Assembly: GCA_024763035.1 (NCBI GenBank)
Contig: JANTGG010000021.1
Coordinates: 1 to 32,427, forward strand
Reading direction: 5' to 3'
DNA from: Desulfocapsa sp.
Lineage (GTDB): Bacteria; Desulfobacterota; Desulfobulbia; Desulfobulbales; Desulfocapsaceae
DNA length: 32,427 nucleotides
In this document: piece by piece, positions 1-7,786 of the stretch
How the letters are laid out: the number at the start of each line of letters is the position of its first letter
Numbering within the stretch: the stretch's first letter is position 1
The notes under the pieces: model-generated
Told to the model about the DNA's origin: nothing
The model's input: the letters and a program-made list of their open reading frames with translations, nothing else
The model's database searches: none
Program-made: the position numbers and the translations under genes

Positions 1-146
1 TGTAATAAAAAACAAGAAAATAAATGACCTTAAACCTTGAATGGTAACGACAGCAACAAGGCACTTATGCCGGCTTACCGTTCATCACCGGTGTTAGTAA
101 CAACTTATCATTAAACTCAATATACAACTTAGTGTTTTTTATTACA
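1..146. repeat. 14-bp inverted repeat bracketing a 146-bp non-coding stretch
   Basis: TGTAATAAAAAACA at 1-14 is the exact reverse complement of TGTTTTTTATTACA at 133-146. The 118 bp between them is AT-rich and has no credible gene. The left arm starts at the first base of the window, so the repeat may extend further left and any flanking target duplication cannot be seen. It could be a short non-autonomous mobile element (MITE-like), a remnant, or a chance AT-rich dyad. Confidence 0.4.
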
Positions 147-209
147 GCTTTTCAGGAGTAAGGCACTGATATGGATTCTGCAACTCATCTATTTCCTGTT
201 CCTCTCTGC

Positions 210-238
210 TTGACCTCCTCTTCCCCTTGCTATACAAT
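210..238 (+). promoter_or_regulatory. Sigma-70-type promoter of the HDOD gene
   Basis: TTGACC (210-215) and TACAAT (233-238) each match the consensus at five of six positions and are separated by the ideal 17 bp. The predicted transcription start is near 245, leaving a leader of about 55 nt before the HDOD start codon. The rest of 147-299 shows nothing else I can name. Confidence 0.6.
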
Positions 239-299
239 GAGATATGAAAGTATATTTGTAGGTTGGTAATCGACTGATATTATAAGTTATTTTGAGTGA

Positions 300-1166
300 A
301 TGCGAATGGATGTAGAGAAGGCGAGTCAACAGAAAAAAATTGAACGATTTATTAAACGGATGCCAAGTCTTTCCACAACGGTTGGGAAGGTGATGGAGAT
401 TTGCAGCCGAATTGATGCCTCTCCCAATGAGTTAAATAAGGTGATTTCCCTGGATCCGGTGCTTACCGGGCAGGTTCTGAAACTGATCAATTCGGCGTAT
501 TATTCCCTGATGAATAAGGTGACGTCACTTACTCGTGCCATTACCATGCTTGGTATGAATACCGTGAAAAATATGGCACTGAGTACTGCCATTATCCGCT
601 CGGTATCCGGAGCAAAGAAATCACGGGCACTGCCCACCTCAAAATTCTGGGCACATTCCATCGGGGTTGGCGCCTGTGCCAAACTGCTTGCTAAAGCAAA
701 TGATGTTCCTGTGATGGAATGCGAAGAGTATTTTGTGGCGGGTTTACTCCATGACCTTGGAAAGATTCCTTTTGGTGATGAATATATCGATATTCTGCAC
801 AGTGCCAAAAAGGAGCAGCGTCCTCTTATTGATCTTGAGCGGGAAATGCTTGGAGTTGACCATGAACAGGTGGGAAAGATGATTGCAGAGAAGTGGAAAC
901 TAAATGAGGCAATGACCAGTGCCATCTGTTTTCACCACAATCCCCAGGATGCCCCGGAAGAGCACAGGGTTCGTGCTGCGTATGTGGGGCTTGCCAATAT
1001 GTATGCCAATATTCTTGATATTGGGTACGCGGGTGATCCTTTTCCCGATGAAAGTGCCGCAACTGCATTACTTGAGATAACAGGTTTGAAATGGGATATG
1101 TTTGCAGAAATAGCCGTGAGTGTTGAAGAGGAAATCCAGAGGGCTCAAGTGTTTCTGCAGGCATGA
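300..1166 (+). CDS. HDOD domain signal-transduction protein
   Basis: A 288-residue soluble protein that is almost entirely an HDOD domain (about residues 17-215), followed by a short helical tail. The N-terminal stretch with MPSLSTTVGKVMEI and ISLDPVLTGQVLKLINSAYY is typical of the family. Metal-type residues of the HD superfamily are partly kept: H119, H151-D152 in LLHDLGK, H188 and H212-H213. HDOD proteins generally act as non-enzymatic regulators in motility, c-di-GMP and stress signalling. Whether this one is catalytic cannot be told. The start is ATG at 300 or the in-frame ATG at 306; neither has a strong Shine-Dalgarno. A good promoter lies at 210-238. The hydrolase gene follows on the same strand after 64 bp, so the two may be co-transcribed. 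Confidence 0.9.
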   Translation: MRMDVEKASQQKKIERFIKRMPSLSTTVGKVMEICSRIDASPNELNKVISLDPVLTGQVLKLINSAYYSLMNKVTSLTRAITMLGMNTVKNMALSTAIIRSVSGAKKSRALPTSKFWAHSIGVGACAKLLAKANDVPVMECEEYFVAGLLHDLGKIPFGDEYIDILHSAKKEQRPLIDLEREMLGVDHEQVGKMIAEKWKLNEAMTSAICFHHNPQDAPEEHRVRAAYVGLANMYANILDIGYAGDPFPDESAATALLEITGLKWDMFAEIAVSVEEEIQRAQVFLQA

Positions 1167-1194
1167 AAGTGACAGGAAGTTACTCTGTTATGTA

Positions 1195-1210
1195 AAATAC
1201 AGCTGTATTT
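1195..1210. promoter_or_regulatory. 16-bp perfect palindrome before the MBL-fold gene
   Basis: AAATACAGCTGTATTT reads identically on both strands. It lies in the 64-bp gap between the HDOD gene and the hydrolase gene, just upstream of the AAGG Shine-Dalgarno at 1217-1220. It could be a repressor operator, or a weak hairpin (six base pairs, AGCT loop) attenuating read-through. No matching site was noticed elsewhere in the window. Confidence 0.4.
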
Positions 1211-1230
1211 CTTTACAAGGATATGTCGTT

Positions 1231-2151
1231 ATGATGAAGGTTCGTTTCTGGGGTGTTCGCGGTTCTATTCCCTGTCCGGGACCGCAAACCATGAAGTATG
1301 GTGGAAATGGTGCCTGCATTGAGATGCGGGTGGAAGGCAGGAAAGAGATAATAGTGATCGATGCCGGTTCCGGTGTACGTGAACTGGGTAACCATCTGAT
1401 GCAGAATGATCTGGCAAATGGTCCTTTGGAACTTGCCCTCTACCTGTCGCATACTCACTGGGATCATATTATGGGGTTTCCCTATTTTGTGCCCATTTAT
1501 ATTCCGGGAACGAAACTGACTGTCTATGGTCCTGTGACTTATGAGGACGATCCCTTGAAGGATGTGGTCGGCGGGCAGATGAAGTACCGTTATTTTCCGA
1601 TCAACGTCGGGGAGCTTGCCTCTGATATCGAGTATAAACGAATACGGGAAGAGCCGGACACCGACCTCGGCGGCGGGCTGCTCCTCACCACTAAGTTTAT
1701 CAATCATCCCATCACTGCCCTTGGATACAGGTTTGAGTGCGGTGGTAAAGTGTTCTGTACCTGCTACGATCACGAACCCTATCGCAATCTTTTTATCACC
1801 GACCCCGATCATCCCGAATATGATGAGGCAATGGCCATTGAAGGGGAAGAGGTGGCAAAAGAGCAGAATCATGCCATCGAGGAGTTTTTCAAAGGGGCTG
1901 ATCTGCTTGTGCATGATGCCCAGTATACTGAAGAGGAGTATAAAACCAAGATAGACTGGGGGCACTCCCCCTTCGAGCATGCCATTGCTGCAGCGAACCG
2001 CGCGGGAGTAAAAAAGCTGGCACTGTTCCATCATGATCCTGATCGTACCGATGCCCAGATTGATGAAATGGTGAAAGACTACTGTGAGCCGGGGAAATAC
2101 GGAGATACAGAAATTTTCTTTGCAAGGGAAGGGATGGAAATTATTATCTGA
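1231..2151 (+). CDS. Metallo-beta-lactamase-fold hydrolase
   Basis: A 306-residue MBL-fold protein. The metal-binding signature is at residues 73-79 (SHTHWDH, giving H74, H76, D78, H79). Further likely ligands are H159 in INHP, an HDAQY motif and a late FHHDP motif. The N-terminus, with RFWGVRGSIPCPG and a YGGN motif, is typical of a bacterial subgroup often labelled metal-dependent or phosphodiesterase-like hydrolase; its substrate is not generally known. I chose ATG 1231 (or 1234) because AAGG lies about 10 bp upstream and family homology begins exactly here. The longer reading frame from 1120 would overlap the HDOD gene without supporting homology. The 3' end overlaps the convergent exonuclease gene by 8 bp. 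Confidence 0.85.
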   Translation: MMKVRFWGVRGSIPCPGPQTMKYGGNGACIEMRVEGRKEIIVIDAGSGVRELGNHLMQNDLANGPLELALYLSHTHWDHIMGFPYFVPIYIPGTKLTVYGPVTYEDDPLKDVVGGQMKYRYFPINVGELASDIEYKRIREEPDTDLGGGLLLTTKFINHPITALGYRFECGGKVFCTCYDHEPYRNLFITDPDHPEYDEAMAIEGEEVAKEQNHAIEEFFKGADLLVHDAQYTEEEYKTKIDWGHSPFEHAIAAANRAGVKKLALFHHDPDRTDAQIDEMVKDYCEPGKYGDTEIFFAREGMEIII

Positions 2152-2989
2152 TTGGTATTGATGGAGTAATGTTTTTTTTCAAGCGTGCAACTGTGGCAGT
2201 GTCTGCCTGGAATGGGATGTCTGCCGTTGCGGGCAGGGGAATGGAAAGCTCGCTGGCAAAGGGTGTGAGGGCAACATTCCGGTTGTAGGCTTCCACCAGC
2301 AGACGTTCAAGGTTTACCGTATCCTCGATGTTGTAGGCAAGCAGAGTCTCCAGTGCTTTCCGGTTGTTGCTGCGACTATACTCCCGCCAGAGAATTACGG
2401 CAAAGTAGCCGTCAACACCGTCCAGTTCCCCCCTATGCATTCCCAGCTGTTTTTCACATCCTTTTAACCCTCCCTTAAAGCCTAATCTGGCGAGTATATA
2501 GCGTAGATCTATATGAGCGTGAGGCAGAGTGATACCGAATCGGCGTTCTATTACCGGCACGTCAAAGCCTTTGCCATTGTATGTCACTATGACCTTGTAC
2601 TGTGAGATATCTTCGGCAAAATCATCAAGATTTTGTCCGTTCACATAACAGCGGATTGTGTGTCCGTCGTAGAGGGCAATGGTTGTGATTTCTGCCTGCG
2701 GTCCCAGCCCTGTAGTTTCAATATCAAGATAAGCAGTGCAATCTCTAAAGTGGGAAAAGAGTCGCCACTGTTCATTTGCGGGCAGACGCTTTGCAAAAAA
2801 CTCAGGACCGTTTGAGAGTTCTTTGTCTGATTGCTGCAGGAGTCGGGAGAGCTGCTCTGTTATGCTGTTTGGTGTCTTGACAGGTGGCTTCTCTTTCCAT
2901 TGTCCCCAGTGATGAATGCCTGCCTGCCAGATATTCTGTTCTGTTTTGACCCCAATACCAGGGAGGTGGATAAAACTGTGGGTGAGCAT
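2144..2989 (-). CDS. RNase H-like (DnaQ/YprB-type) exonuclease domain protein
   Basis: A 281-residue protein. Residues 85-235 form a DEDD-type exonuclease fold: YLDIETTGLG carries D89 and E91, TYNGKGFDVPVI carries D143, HIDLRY carries D161, and AYNIEDTVNL carries D223. This matches the predicted 3'-5' exonuclease/RNase H-like family that includes Bacillus YprB. The first 30 residues contain LPGIGVKTEQNIWQAGI, resembling a helix-hairpin-helix-like lead-in often seen in these proteins, and may contact nucleic acid. The ATG at 2989 has a GAGGT about 11 bp upstream. The substrate (RNA or DNA) is unknown. A strong minus-strand terminator at 3057-3091 separates it from arfB, so it probably has its own promoter. 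Confidence 0.8.
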   Translation of the reverse strand: MLTHSFIHLPGIGVKTEQNIWQAGIHHWGQWKEKPPVKTPNSITEQLSRLLQQSDKELSNGPEFFAKRLPANEQWRLFSHFRDCTAYLDIETTGLGPQAEITTIALYDGHTIRCYVNGQNLDDFAEDISQYKVIVTYNGKGFDVPVIERRFGITLPHAHIDLRYILARLGFKGGLKGCEKQLGMHRGELDGVDGYFAVILWREYSRSNNRKALETLLAYNIEDTVNLERLLVEAYNRNVALTPFASELSIPLPATADIPFQADTATVARLKKNITPSIPIR

Positions 2990-3056
2990 AATGGTTTTGT
3001 ACCTCGTTGCTTTTCAGCCGGTAAGTCGGGAAGGAGTTTTGATAAACTGCTGTCAT

Positions 3057-3091
3057 AAAAAAAGCCTGCCTTCCATTACAGGAAAACAGGC
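3057..3091 (-). terminator. Rho-independent terminator downstream of arfB
   Basis: Read on the minus strand, GCCTG pairs with CAGGC and an inner TTCC pairs with GGAA around a six-base loop, directly followed by a run of seven T (A-run 3057-3063 on the plus strand). It is placed to end the arfB transcript about 190 bp past its stop codon, before the exonuclease gene begins. Confidence 0.75.
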
Positions 3092-3115
3092 AAAGTAGAA
3101 AAAAATATATGTAAA

Positions 3116-3157
3116 ACAGGAGGAGATCCGATTGCTGAGAACCATCACTCCTCCTGT
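3116..3157. repeat. 10-bp inverted repeat in the arfB 3' region
   Basis: ACAGGAGGAG (3116-3125) and CTCCTCCTGT (3148-3157) are perfect complements around a 22-base loop. On the minus strand the arm is followed within about ten bases by a T-rich stretch, so it may be an extra or upstream part of the arfB terminator. The rest of 3158-3276 shows nothing distinct. Confidence 0.45.
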
Positions 3158-3276
3158 GGTAAACAATTGTTCAGGGAATTTTTTAATAAGGGGAAGATGT
3201 TTACCAAAACCGAAAAAAGAGTGCAAGCTTTTTTGTGGCCTTATTTTATATTATTTACTGCTGTACAGGGTGTTGT

Positions 3277-3690
3277 TCAGTAGCGAACTTTTTTTCGGGT
3301 GCTTTTCAGTTGTCCACGTCGCTTTTTTCCATCCATTCGCTTTTTTTTTGCATTCTTACCGGGGCGGGTTGGTTTGCGCTTTTTCTGCTGTCGCATGGCA
3401 AGGGCTATAAACTCACGCAGACGCTGAACGGCATCCTCCCTGTTCTTTTCCTGGCTGCGATACTGTTGTGCTTTAATTACCAGCCTCCCGTCCTTGCTTA
3501 TTCGCTGATCGTTAAGAGCAAGGAGCCGGGACTTTATCCTGTCGGGCAGGGACGATGCGGAGATGTCAAAGCGGAGGTGGACGGCAGAGGAGACCTTGTT
3601 GACATTCTGCCCGCCTGCTCCCTGGGCCCGGATAAATTTAAACTCGATTTCCCGGTCGGGAATACTTACAGTGCTGGAAATATGAATCAT
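3277..3690 (-). CDS. arfB: Peptidyl-tRNA hydrolase ArfB (ribosome rescue)
   Basis: A 137-residue protein collinear with E. coli ArfB/YaeJ (140 residues) from its first residues. The catalytic GGQ motif lies in RAQGAGGQNVNKVSSAVHL, where Q of GGQ positions water for peptidyl-tRNA hydrolysis. The C-terminal tail is Lys/Arg-rich (QQKKRKPTRPGKNAKKKR onward), as expected for the part that inserts into the empty mRNA channel of a stalled ribosome. The ATG at 3690 matches the family start, but the minus-strand sequence before it has no good Shine-Dalgarno. The shikimate kinase gene diverges after only 19 bp, so the promoter must lie inside that neighbouring gene. Termination is probably at 3057-3091. 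Confidence 0.92.
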   Translation of the reverse strand: MIHISSTVSIPDREIEFKFIRAQGAGGQNVNKVSSAVHLRFDISASSLPDRIKSRLLALNDQRISKDGRLVIKAQQYRSQEKNREDAVQRLREFIALAMRQQKKRKPTRPGKNAKKKRMDGKKRRGQLKSTRKKVRY

Positions 3691-3709
3691 GGTGTTTTAA
3701 GGAGAGTCG

Positions 3710-4225
3710 GTGAAGGGAAAAAAACGAACAAATATCGTCCTGACAGGGATGGCAGGTGCCGGCAAGAGCAGCGTGGGGATTGAACTGGCACGGCTCCTTG
3801 GACTTGATTTTGTCGATGTGGACAGCCTTATGGAACAGGATCGGAATGCTACCCTGCAGGAGATCCTGGAAACACTTGGTGTTTCTGAGTTTCGGAAATT
3901 TGAAGAAAAAATTTTGTGCTCCATGGAGTATACGAATCATGTTATTGCCACCGGCGGCAGTGCTGTTTACAGTGAACCGGGTATGAACCATCTGCAGGCG
4001 GATGGTCTTCTGGTGCTGCTCGATGTTCCCCTGCAGGTTCTCAGGCAGCGGGTGGGTGATTACAGCAGTCGCGGGCTGGTGAAAATGCAGCAGCAGAGTT
4101 TTTCCGATTTATATGCGGAGCGAATCCCCCTGTATCGTAAGCACGCCGATCTGACTATTGATTGCGATGATCAATCTGTTGCAGAAATCTGCCTGCTCAT
4201 CAGGGAGCGTGTTGGCACAGGTTAA
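3710..4225 (+). CDS. aroK: Shikimate kinase (AroK/AroL family)
   Basis: A 171-residue P-loop kinase, the usual length for shikimate kinase, which phosphorylates shikimate with ATP in aromatic amino acid synthesis. The Walker A is GMAGAGKSS at residues 13-21; DVDS at 36-39 matches the Mg/shikimate-binding DxD region; FRKFEEKIL carries the substrate-binding Arg; TGGSAV stands where most members have GGGxV; and RIPLY near the C-terminus supplies another expected Arg. The third glycine of GGG is Ser here and no other shikimate-pathway gene is nearby, so a related small-molecule kinase is possible. The start is GTG at 3710, chosen because AAGGAG lies 5 bp upstream (3699-3704). It diverges from arfB. 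Confidence 0.75.
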   Translation: MKGKKRTNIVLTGMAGAGKSSVGIELARLLGLDFVDVDSLMEQDRNATLQEILETLGVSEFRKFEEKILCSMEYTNHVIATGGSAVYSEPGMNHLQADGLLVLLDVPLQVLRQRVGDYSSRGLVKMQQQSFSDLYAERIPLYRKHADLTIDCDDQSVAEICLLIRERVGTG

Positions 4226-4321
4226 CTCCACCCAACATGTTTCCCTTCTATCATTTCCTGGAGAGATATGCTACATTGTTTTCCCTTTGTGAAATACGTG
4301 AAGATACCATCAAAGAAGAAT

Positions 4322-4350
4322 TTGTTTATTACTTTTATTTTTTATTCAAT
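4322..4350 (+). promoter_or_regulatory. Possible promoter of the FKBP gene
   Basis: TTGTTT (4322-4327) and TTCAAT (4345-4350) are spaced 17 bp apart, each matching the sigma-70 consensus at four of six positions. They lie in the AT-rich gap between the kinase and FKBP genes, about 30 bp before the start codon. Weak boxes, so only a candidate. Confidence 0.3.
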
Positions 4351-4382
4351 CTTAAACCCTTTTGGAATGAGAGGACAGGACT

Positions 4383-4811
4383 ATGGCTACAGCAAAAAAA
4401 GGCGATAAAGTGCAGGTACATTACACAGGAACCCTTGAAGACGGAACGACATTTGACTCATCTGAGGGCAAGGATCCCCTCGATGTAACACTTGGCTCAG
4501 GGGCAGTTATCGCCGGATTCGATAAGGCACTCACCGGTATGGAAGTGGGTGAGAAAAAGACAGTTGTCCTGCAGCCGGATGAGGCGTATGGGCAGCACAG
4601 TGCCGAGATGGTCATGCAGATTCCAAAGAATCAGATTCCGCCGGATTTGAAGCCGGAGATCGGACAGAAACTGCAGGTGGGGGGGACGGGTGGTGAGGTT
4701 ATGACTGTTGAAGTACTCGATCTCACTGATGATTTTATCGTGCTTGATGCGAATCCGCCCCTTGCCGGTAAGGTCCTTACGTTTGACCTGGAGCTTGTGG
4801 CGATTCTTTAG
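4383..4811 (+). CDS. FKBP-type peptidyl-prolyl cis-trans isomerase (SlyD-like)
   Basis: A 142-residue cytoplasmic prolyl isomerase. Residues 5-70 and 120-142 form the split FKBP domain (VQVHYTGTLEDGTTFDSS, LGSGAVIAGFDKALTGMEVG, and the closing strand with NPPLAGKVLTFDLELV). An inserted flap of about 50 residues (roughly 70-120) sits where SlyD carries its chaperone domain. There is no signal peptide and no His-rich metal tail, unlike E. coli SlyD. The likely role is folding catalysis and chaperoning of nascent proteins. The ATG at 4383 has GAGGA 7 bp upstream. The gene stands alone, with a strong terminator immediately downstream. Confidence 0.92.
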   Translation: MATAKKGDKVQVHYTGTLEDGTTFDSSEGKDPLDVTLGSGAVIAGFDKALTGMEVGEKKTVVLQPDEAYGQHSAEMVMQIPKNQIPPDLKPEIGQKLQVGGTGGEVMTVEVLDLTDDFIVLDANPPLAGKVLTFDLELVAIL

Positions 4812-4817
4812 TGCCTT

Positions 4818-4857
4818 ACAGGTAATTTCCCCGGAGTCTTCACTTACCTGTTTTTTT
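4818..4857 (+). terminator. Rho-independent terminator of the FKBP gene
   Basis: ACAGGTAA (4818-4825) pairs perfectly with TTACCTGT (4844-4851), and the stem is followed by a T-run through 4857. It starts six bases after the FKBP stop codon. Confidence 0.85.
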
Positions 4858-4959
4858 CGCAAGAAAATTTCTAACAAGGTACGTACACCCCTCAAGGGGT
4901 ACTGAAAAAAGTGGTGGCTTATCGTTCATCACCTGTGTCAGAGTTTTCTGCTGCCCCGG

Positions 4960-6210
4960 TTATTTTTTCGTGCTGCGGGCAGCAGAACGACCGGCAAGCC
5001 ACCCTGTGGAAAATGCTGCCTGCAGGTTATATCCCCCCGTATCCCCGTTTAAGTCCAGTATTTCCCCCGCGAGGTAGAGTCCCGGCTGTTTTTTTGATTC
5101 CATTGTCCGGGGATTTACTTCCTTCAGGTTAATCCCTCCGGCAGTAATAATTGCTTCACTGAAGGGACGATGTCCGCTTATTGTGAACTGCAGCCCTTTC
5201 AGCCAGTTGAGCAGTTGTTTTCGCTGTTTTTTGCTGATTTGACCCGCTTCCGTTTCTCCTGCAATCCCCGTCTGCTCCAGACAAAAGGGGATGAGTTGTG
5301 CCGGTAATAGTCCCCGAAGGACCTGGGAGAAGATCTCTTTATGCCGTTTCTGGAAATCCCGTATCAGGCGCTTATCCAGTTTTTTTCTGTCCAGAGCAGG
5401 TTTGAGGTCAATGCTGAGATGCACCTCTTTTCCTGCCTGCAGGCTGTCCACCGCCAGACCGCTCAGGGTGAGAATGATCGGTCCGCTGATGCCGGTTTTT
5501 ATAAAGTGCAGTTCTCCAAATTGCTTTCCTTCCTGCCTGCCATTTACAATCAACCGGACTTCGGCATTCCTGACCTCCAGACCGGCAAGATCAGGATGCA
5601 GCCCTCCCTGCACTTCCAGGGGCACCAGCGCCGGACGAACGGGAATAACAGTGTGCCCAAGAGATTCTGCAAATCTGTAGCCGTCACCGGTGGAACCCGT
5701 GGCGGGGTAGGATGCTCCGCCCGTTGTGAGGATGGCGGCATCGCAGATGGTATCTTTTTGTCCCGAGACGTGTATTCGCAGCTTGCCCGAATCTGCACTG
5801 ATGTTTTTTACTGCACTGTTGTTGCGGATATCAACATTCAAGGTGCCGAGCCAGCGGAGAAAGGTTTTGAGAATATCCGGTGCCTTCCCGCTTGCCGGGA
5901 AATATCTTCCACCCCGCTCAAGGGTTACCGGCAGTCCATGAACCTGGAAAAAACTGAGGAGTTCCGGGGTGAAAAACTGAGCAAAGGCCTGTCGCAGAAA
6001 ACGTCCGTTGCTGCCAAAATGATTGATGAAGTCAGGAATATCGGCACTGTTGCTGATGTTGCATCGACCTTTGCCGCTGATGCATATTTTTCGTCCCGGA
6101 CGTTTCATCTTTTCAAGAAGGATGACCCGGGCACCGTTTTCGGCTGCCTGACCTGCAGCCATCAGTCCAGCGGCTCCGCCGCCTGTAACCACAACAGTTC
6201 TTTTACTCAT
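4960..6210 (-). CDS. HI0933-family (YhiN-like) FAD-dependent oxidoreductase
   Basis: A 416-residue flavoprotein. The N-terminal Rossmann motif is VVTGGGAAGLMAAGQAAENG at about residues 7-26, ending with the acidic residue in LLEK that binds the FAD ribose. Next come the family signature GRKICISGKGRCNISN (about 40-55), an internal TTGGASYPATGSTGDGY, and the C-terminal FAD-binding GLYLAGEILDLNGDTGGYN. These identify the HI0933/YhiN family, whose physiological substrate is not firmly known. ATG 6210 has AGGG about 8 bp upstream. It lies 31 bp downstream of the radical SAM gene on the same strand and is probably the last gene of that operon. A short GC hairpin at 4887-4900 lies beyond its stop but lacks a T-run on the right side. 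Confidence 0.88.
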   Translation of the reverse strand: MSKRTVVVTGGGAAGLMAAGQAAENGARVILLEKMKRPGRKICISGKGRCNISNSADIPDFINHFGSNGRFLRQAFAQFFTPELLSFFQVHGLPVTLERGGRYFPASGKAPDILKTFLRWLGTLNVDIRNNSAVKNISADSGKLRIHVSGQKDTICDAAILTTGGASYPATGSTGDGYRFAESLGHTVIPVRPALVPLEVQGGLHPDLAGLEVRNAEVRLIVNGRQEGKQFGELHFIKTGISGPIILTLSGLAVDSLQAGKEVHLSIDLKPALDRKKLDKRLIRDFQKRHKEIFSQVLRGLLPAQLIPFCLEQTGIAGETEAGQISKKQRKQLLNWLKGLQFTISGHRPFSEAIITAGGINLKEVNPRTMESKKQPGLYLAGEILDLNGDTGGYNLQAAFSTGWLAGRSAARSTKK

Positions 6211-6241
6211 CGGCTTATCCCTGTGTATTGTGTTTTCATAA

Positions 6242-7765
6242 TTATTTGGCTGCAGTCATAAGAGGGGCATGATTGGATGTGAAAAAAGGCGGATCCCGTT
6301 GCAGGATAGGGCGAATCAGCGGATGTGCCTTGAAGTCATCGGTTAAAAATCTGCGGACTGCTTTTCTGTTCCATCCACGGGGGTGGATAAAGTCGGCATA
6401 CAGCCCAAGATCTCCTGTGGAAAAATCGTGGATCTGCAGTTCATGTCTCTCTTCACTGTTCCGGGGAAGATTAAAGACTGCGAGGTTGAGAAAACTGATG
6501 AGATCAGCATTTCGCACAGTAAAATCAAGGGTCTGTTGTGCTTCCTGCCGGGTCTCTGCCGGAGTACCGAAGAGAAGATAGACATAGCTCATAATTCCGG
6601 CACGGTGCAGTGCCTGCAGGGCCTGCTCAACCTGTTGCAGATTGATTCCCTTGTCCATGGCATCAAGAACCTCCTGGGAACCGGATTCTATGCCGAGTTT
6701 TAACATACGGCAGCCGCTTCTGCGTAAATCACGGCAAAAATCAAAATCGCACAATTCCTGGCTGACGCGGGCAAATCCATACCAGTCTGTGTGAACCGGA
6801 ATTTTTATCATCTCTTTCATAAGGGAGGGGGCAATACCATTGTCGAGGAAATGAATCAGCCGGGGCTTGAGTGTTCGAATAAGGGATTGCAGGTCGTCAC
6901 AGACCTGTTTTGCAGAGAGCTTCGTGTAGGGACTGCCCTCTGCTTTTTCAGGACAGAAAGCACATCTGTTCCAGTAGCAGCCGGATGATGCGTTATAGGG
7001 GAGGATTATGCCCGGAGAGAGGTAGTCTGCAAGGGGCAGATCCGTAAAATCCGGAGGGCAGTATTTTTCTGTACTATTATTATTTTTCTGCTGCAGCAGA
7101 TGCAGCAGGGCTGTTTCCCCGGGACCTTCAACAAGATGATCGAACACGTCAGTAAAGCGATTCTGCCAGCCGGGACTGCGCAACCAGGAGGTGATCAATC
7201 CGCCGCCGGCAACAAGAGTGTATGCCGGATATTCTTCTTTGAGAAAACCGGCAAGGACAAATGCGGAAAGGGCCTGACTGAGATAGTTTACAGAGATACC
7301 GATCCATTGATCCGCTTGGTGTTTAAGGAGATGCGGCAGCCGTTTTCTGAAAAAGGGGAAGAAAATATTGTTCCGATATTCTTCGGCAGCCCGAAGGAGG
7401 TCGCTGCTGCTATGGGGTGAAAAGGCAGAGTCCTGATAATCGGCAAGGTTGGCACTGCAGCTGAATCCCTGACAACTCTGTGTCAATGCCCGGTTGATGT
7501 CACGAACTGCCCGCTGATATCTGTCATTGTTTGTATACAGATTCCGGCTGCGCAGCTTATGCAGATTGTCCCCGATATTTTTGTATGCCCGTTTACTCCA
7601 GGTGTCAGCAGGATTTTGCCGTTGTTCGAGCAGATACAGTTGTCCCTCAAGGTTGGCATCCCACAGGGTACATTCCAGACCGTTTCCACGCAGACAACCG
7701 GCGAGACGACTTATGCCGGCCGGCGGTTCACAGGCCTTGGCAAGGGGAGGGGAAATCAGGAGCAT
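6242..7765 (-). CDS. B12-binding-type radical SAM protein, function unknown
   Basis: A 507-residue protein. Residues 1-45 (LLISPPLAKACEPPAGISRL and following) and 150-225 (IGISVNYLSQALSAFVLAGF, then LVEGPGETALL) match the N-terminal cobalamin-binding-like Rossmann domain of this class, but no DxHxxG base-off His motif is visible. The radical SAM core starts near residue 255. Its cluster cysteines are C263, C268 and C271, a CX4CX2C spacing rather than the canonical CX3CX2C. Later motifs (LKLGIESGSQEVLDAMDKG, and YLLFGTPAETRQEAQ) are typical of the Elp3/MiaB-like fold. The substrate is unknown. ATG 7765 has AGGGG about 10 bp upstream and lies 21 bp after the MotA-like gene, pointing to one operon with it and the flavoprotein. 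Confidence 0.85.
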   Translation of the reverse strand: MLLISPPLAKACEPPAGISRLAGCLRGNGLECTLWDANLEGQLYLLEQRQNPADTWSKRAYKNIGDNLHKLRSRNLYTNNDRYQRAVRDINRALTQSCQGFSCSANLADYQDSAFSPHSSSDLLRAAEEYRNNIFFPFFRKRLPHLLKHQADQWIGISVNYLSQALSAFVLAGFLKEEYPAYTLVAGGGLITSWLRSPGWQNRFTDVFDHLVEGPGETALLHLLQQKNNNSTEKYCPPDFTDLPLADYLSPGIILPYNASSGCYWNRCAFCPEKAEGSPYTKLSAKQVCDDLQSLIRTLKPRLIHFLDNGIAPSLMKEMIKIPVHTDWYGFARVSQELCDFDFCRDLRRSGCRMLKLGIESGSQEVLDAMDKGINLQQVEQALQALHRAGIMSYVYLLFGTPAETRQEAQQTLDFTVRNADLISFLNLAVFNLPRNSEERHELQIHDFSTGDLGLYADFIHPRGWNRKAVRRFLTDDFKAHPLIRPILQRDPPFFTSNHAPLMTAAK

Positions 7766-7786
7766 TGGTGGTTGCCCCTGCCTGCA

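Noticed and set aside
1213-2034. 273-codon open frame on the minus strand
   Set aside because: Antisense to the MBL-fold hydrolase, whose metal motifs establish the real frame.
4872-4910. Resemblance to an integron attC site (TAACAA followed by a CCCCTCAAGGGG hairpin and ACTG)
   Set aside because: No matching right-hand core site, no cassette gene and no integrase; the neighbours are ordinary chromosomal genes.
5341-6261. 306-codon open frame on the plus strand
   Set aside because: It is antisense to the well-supported HI0933-family flavoprotein and its translation shows no domain pattern.
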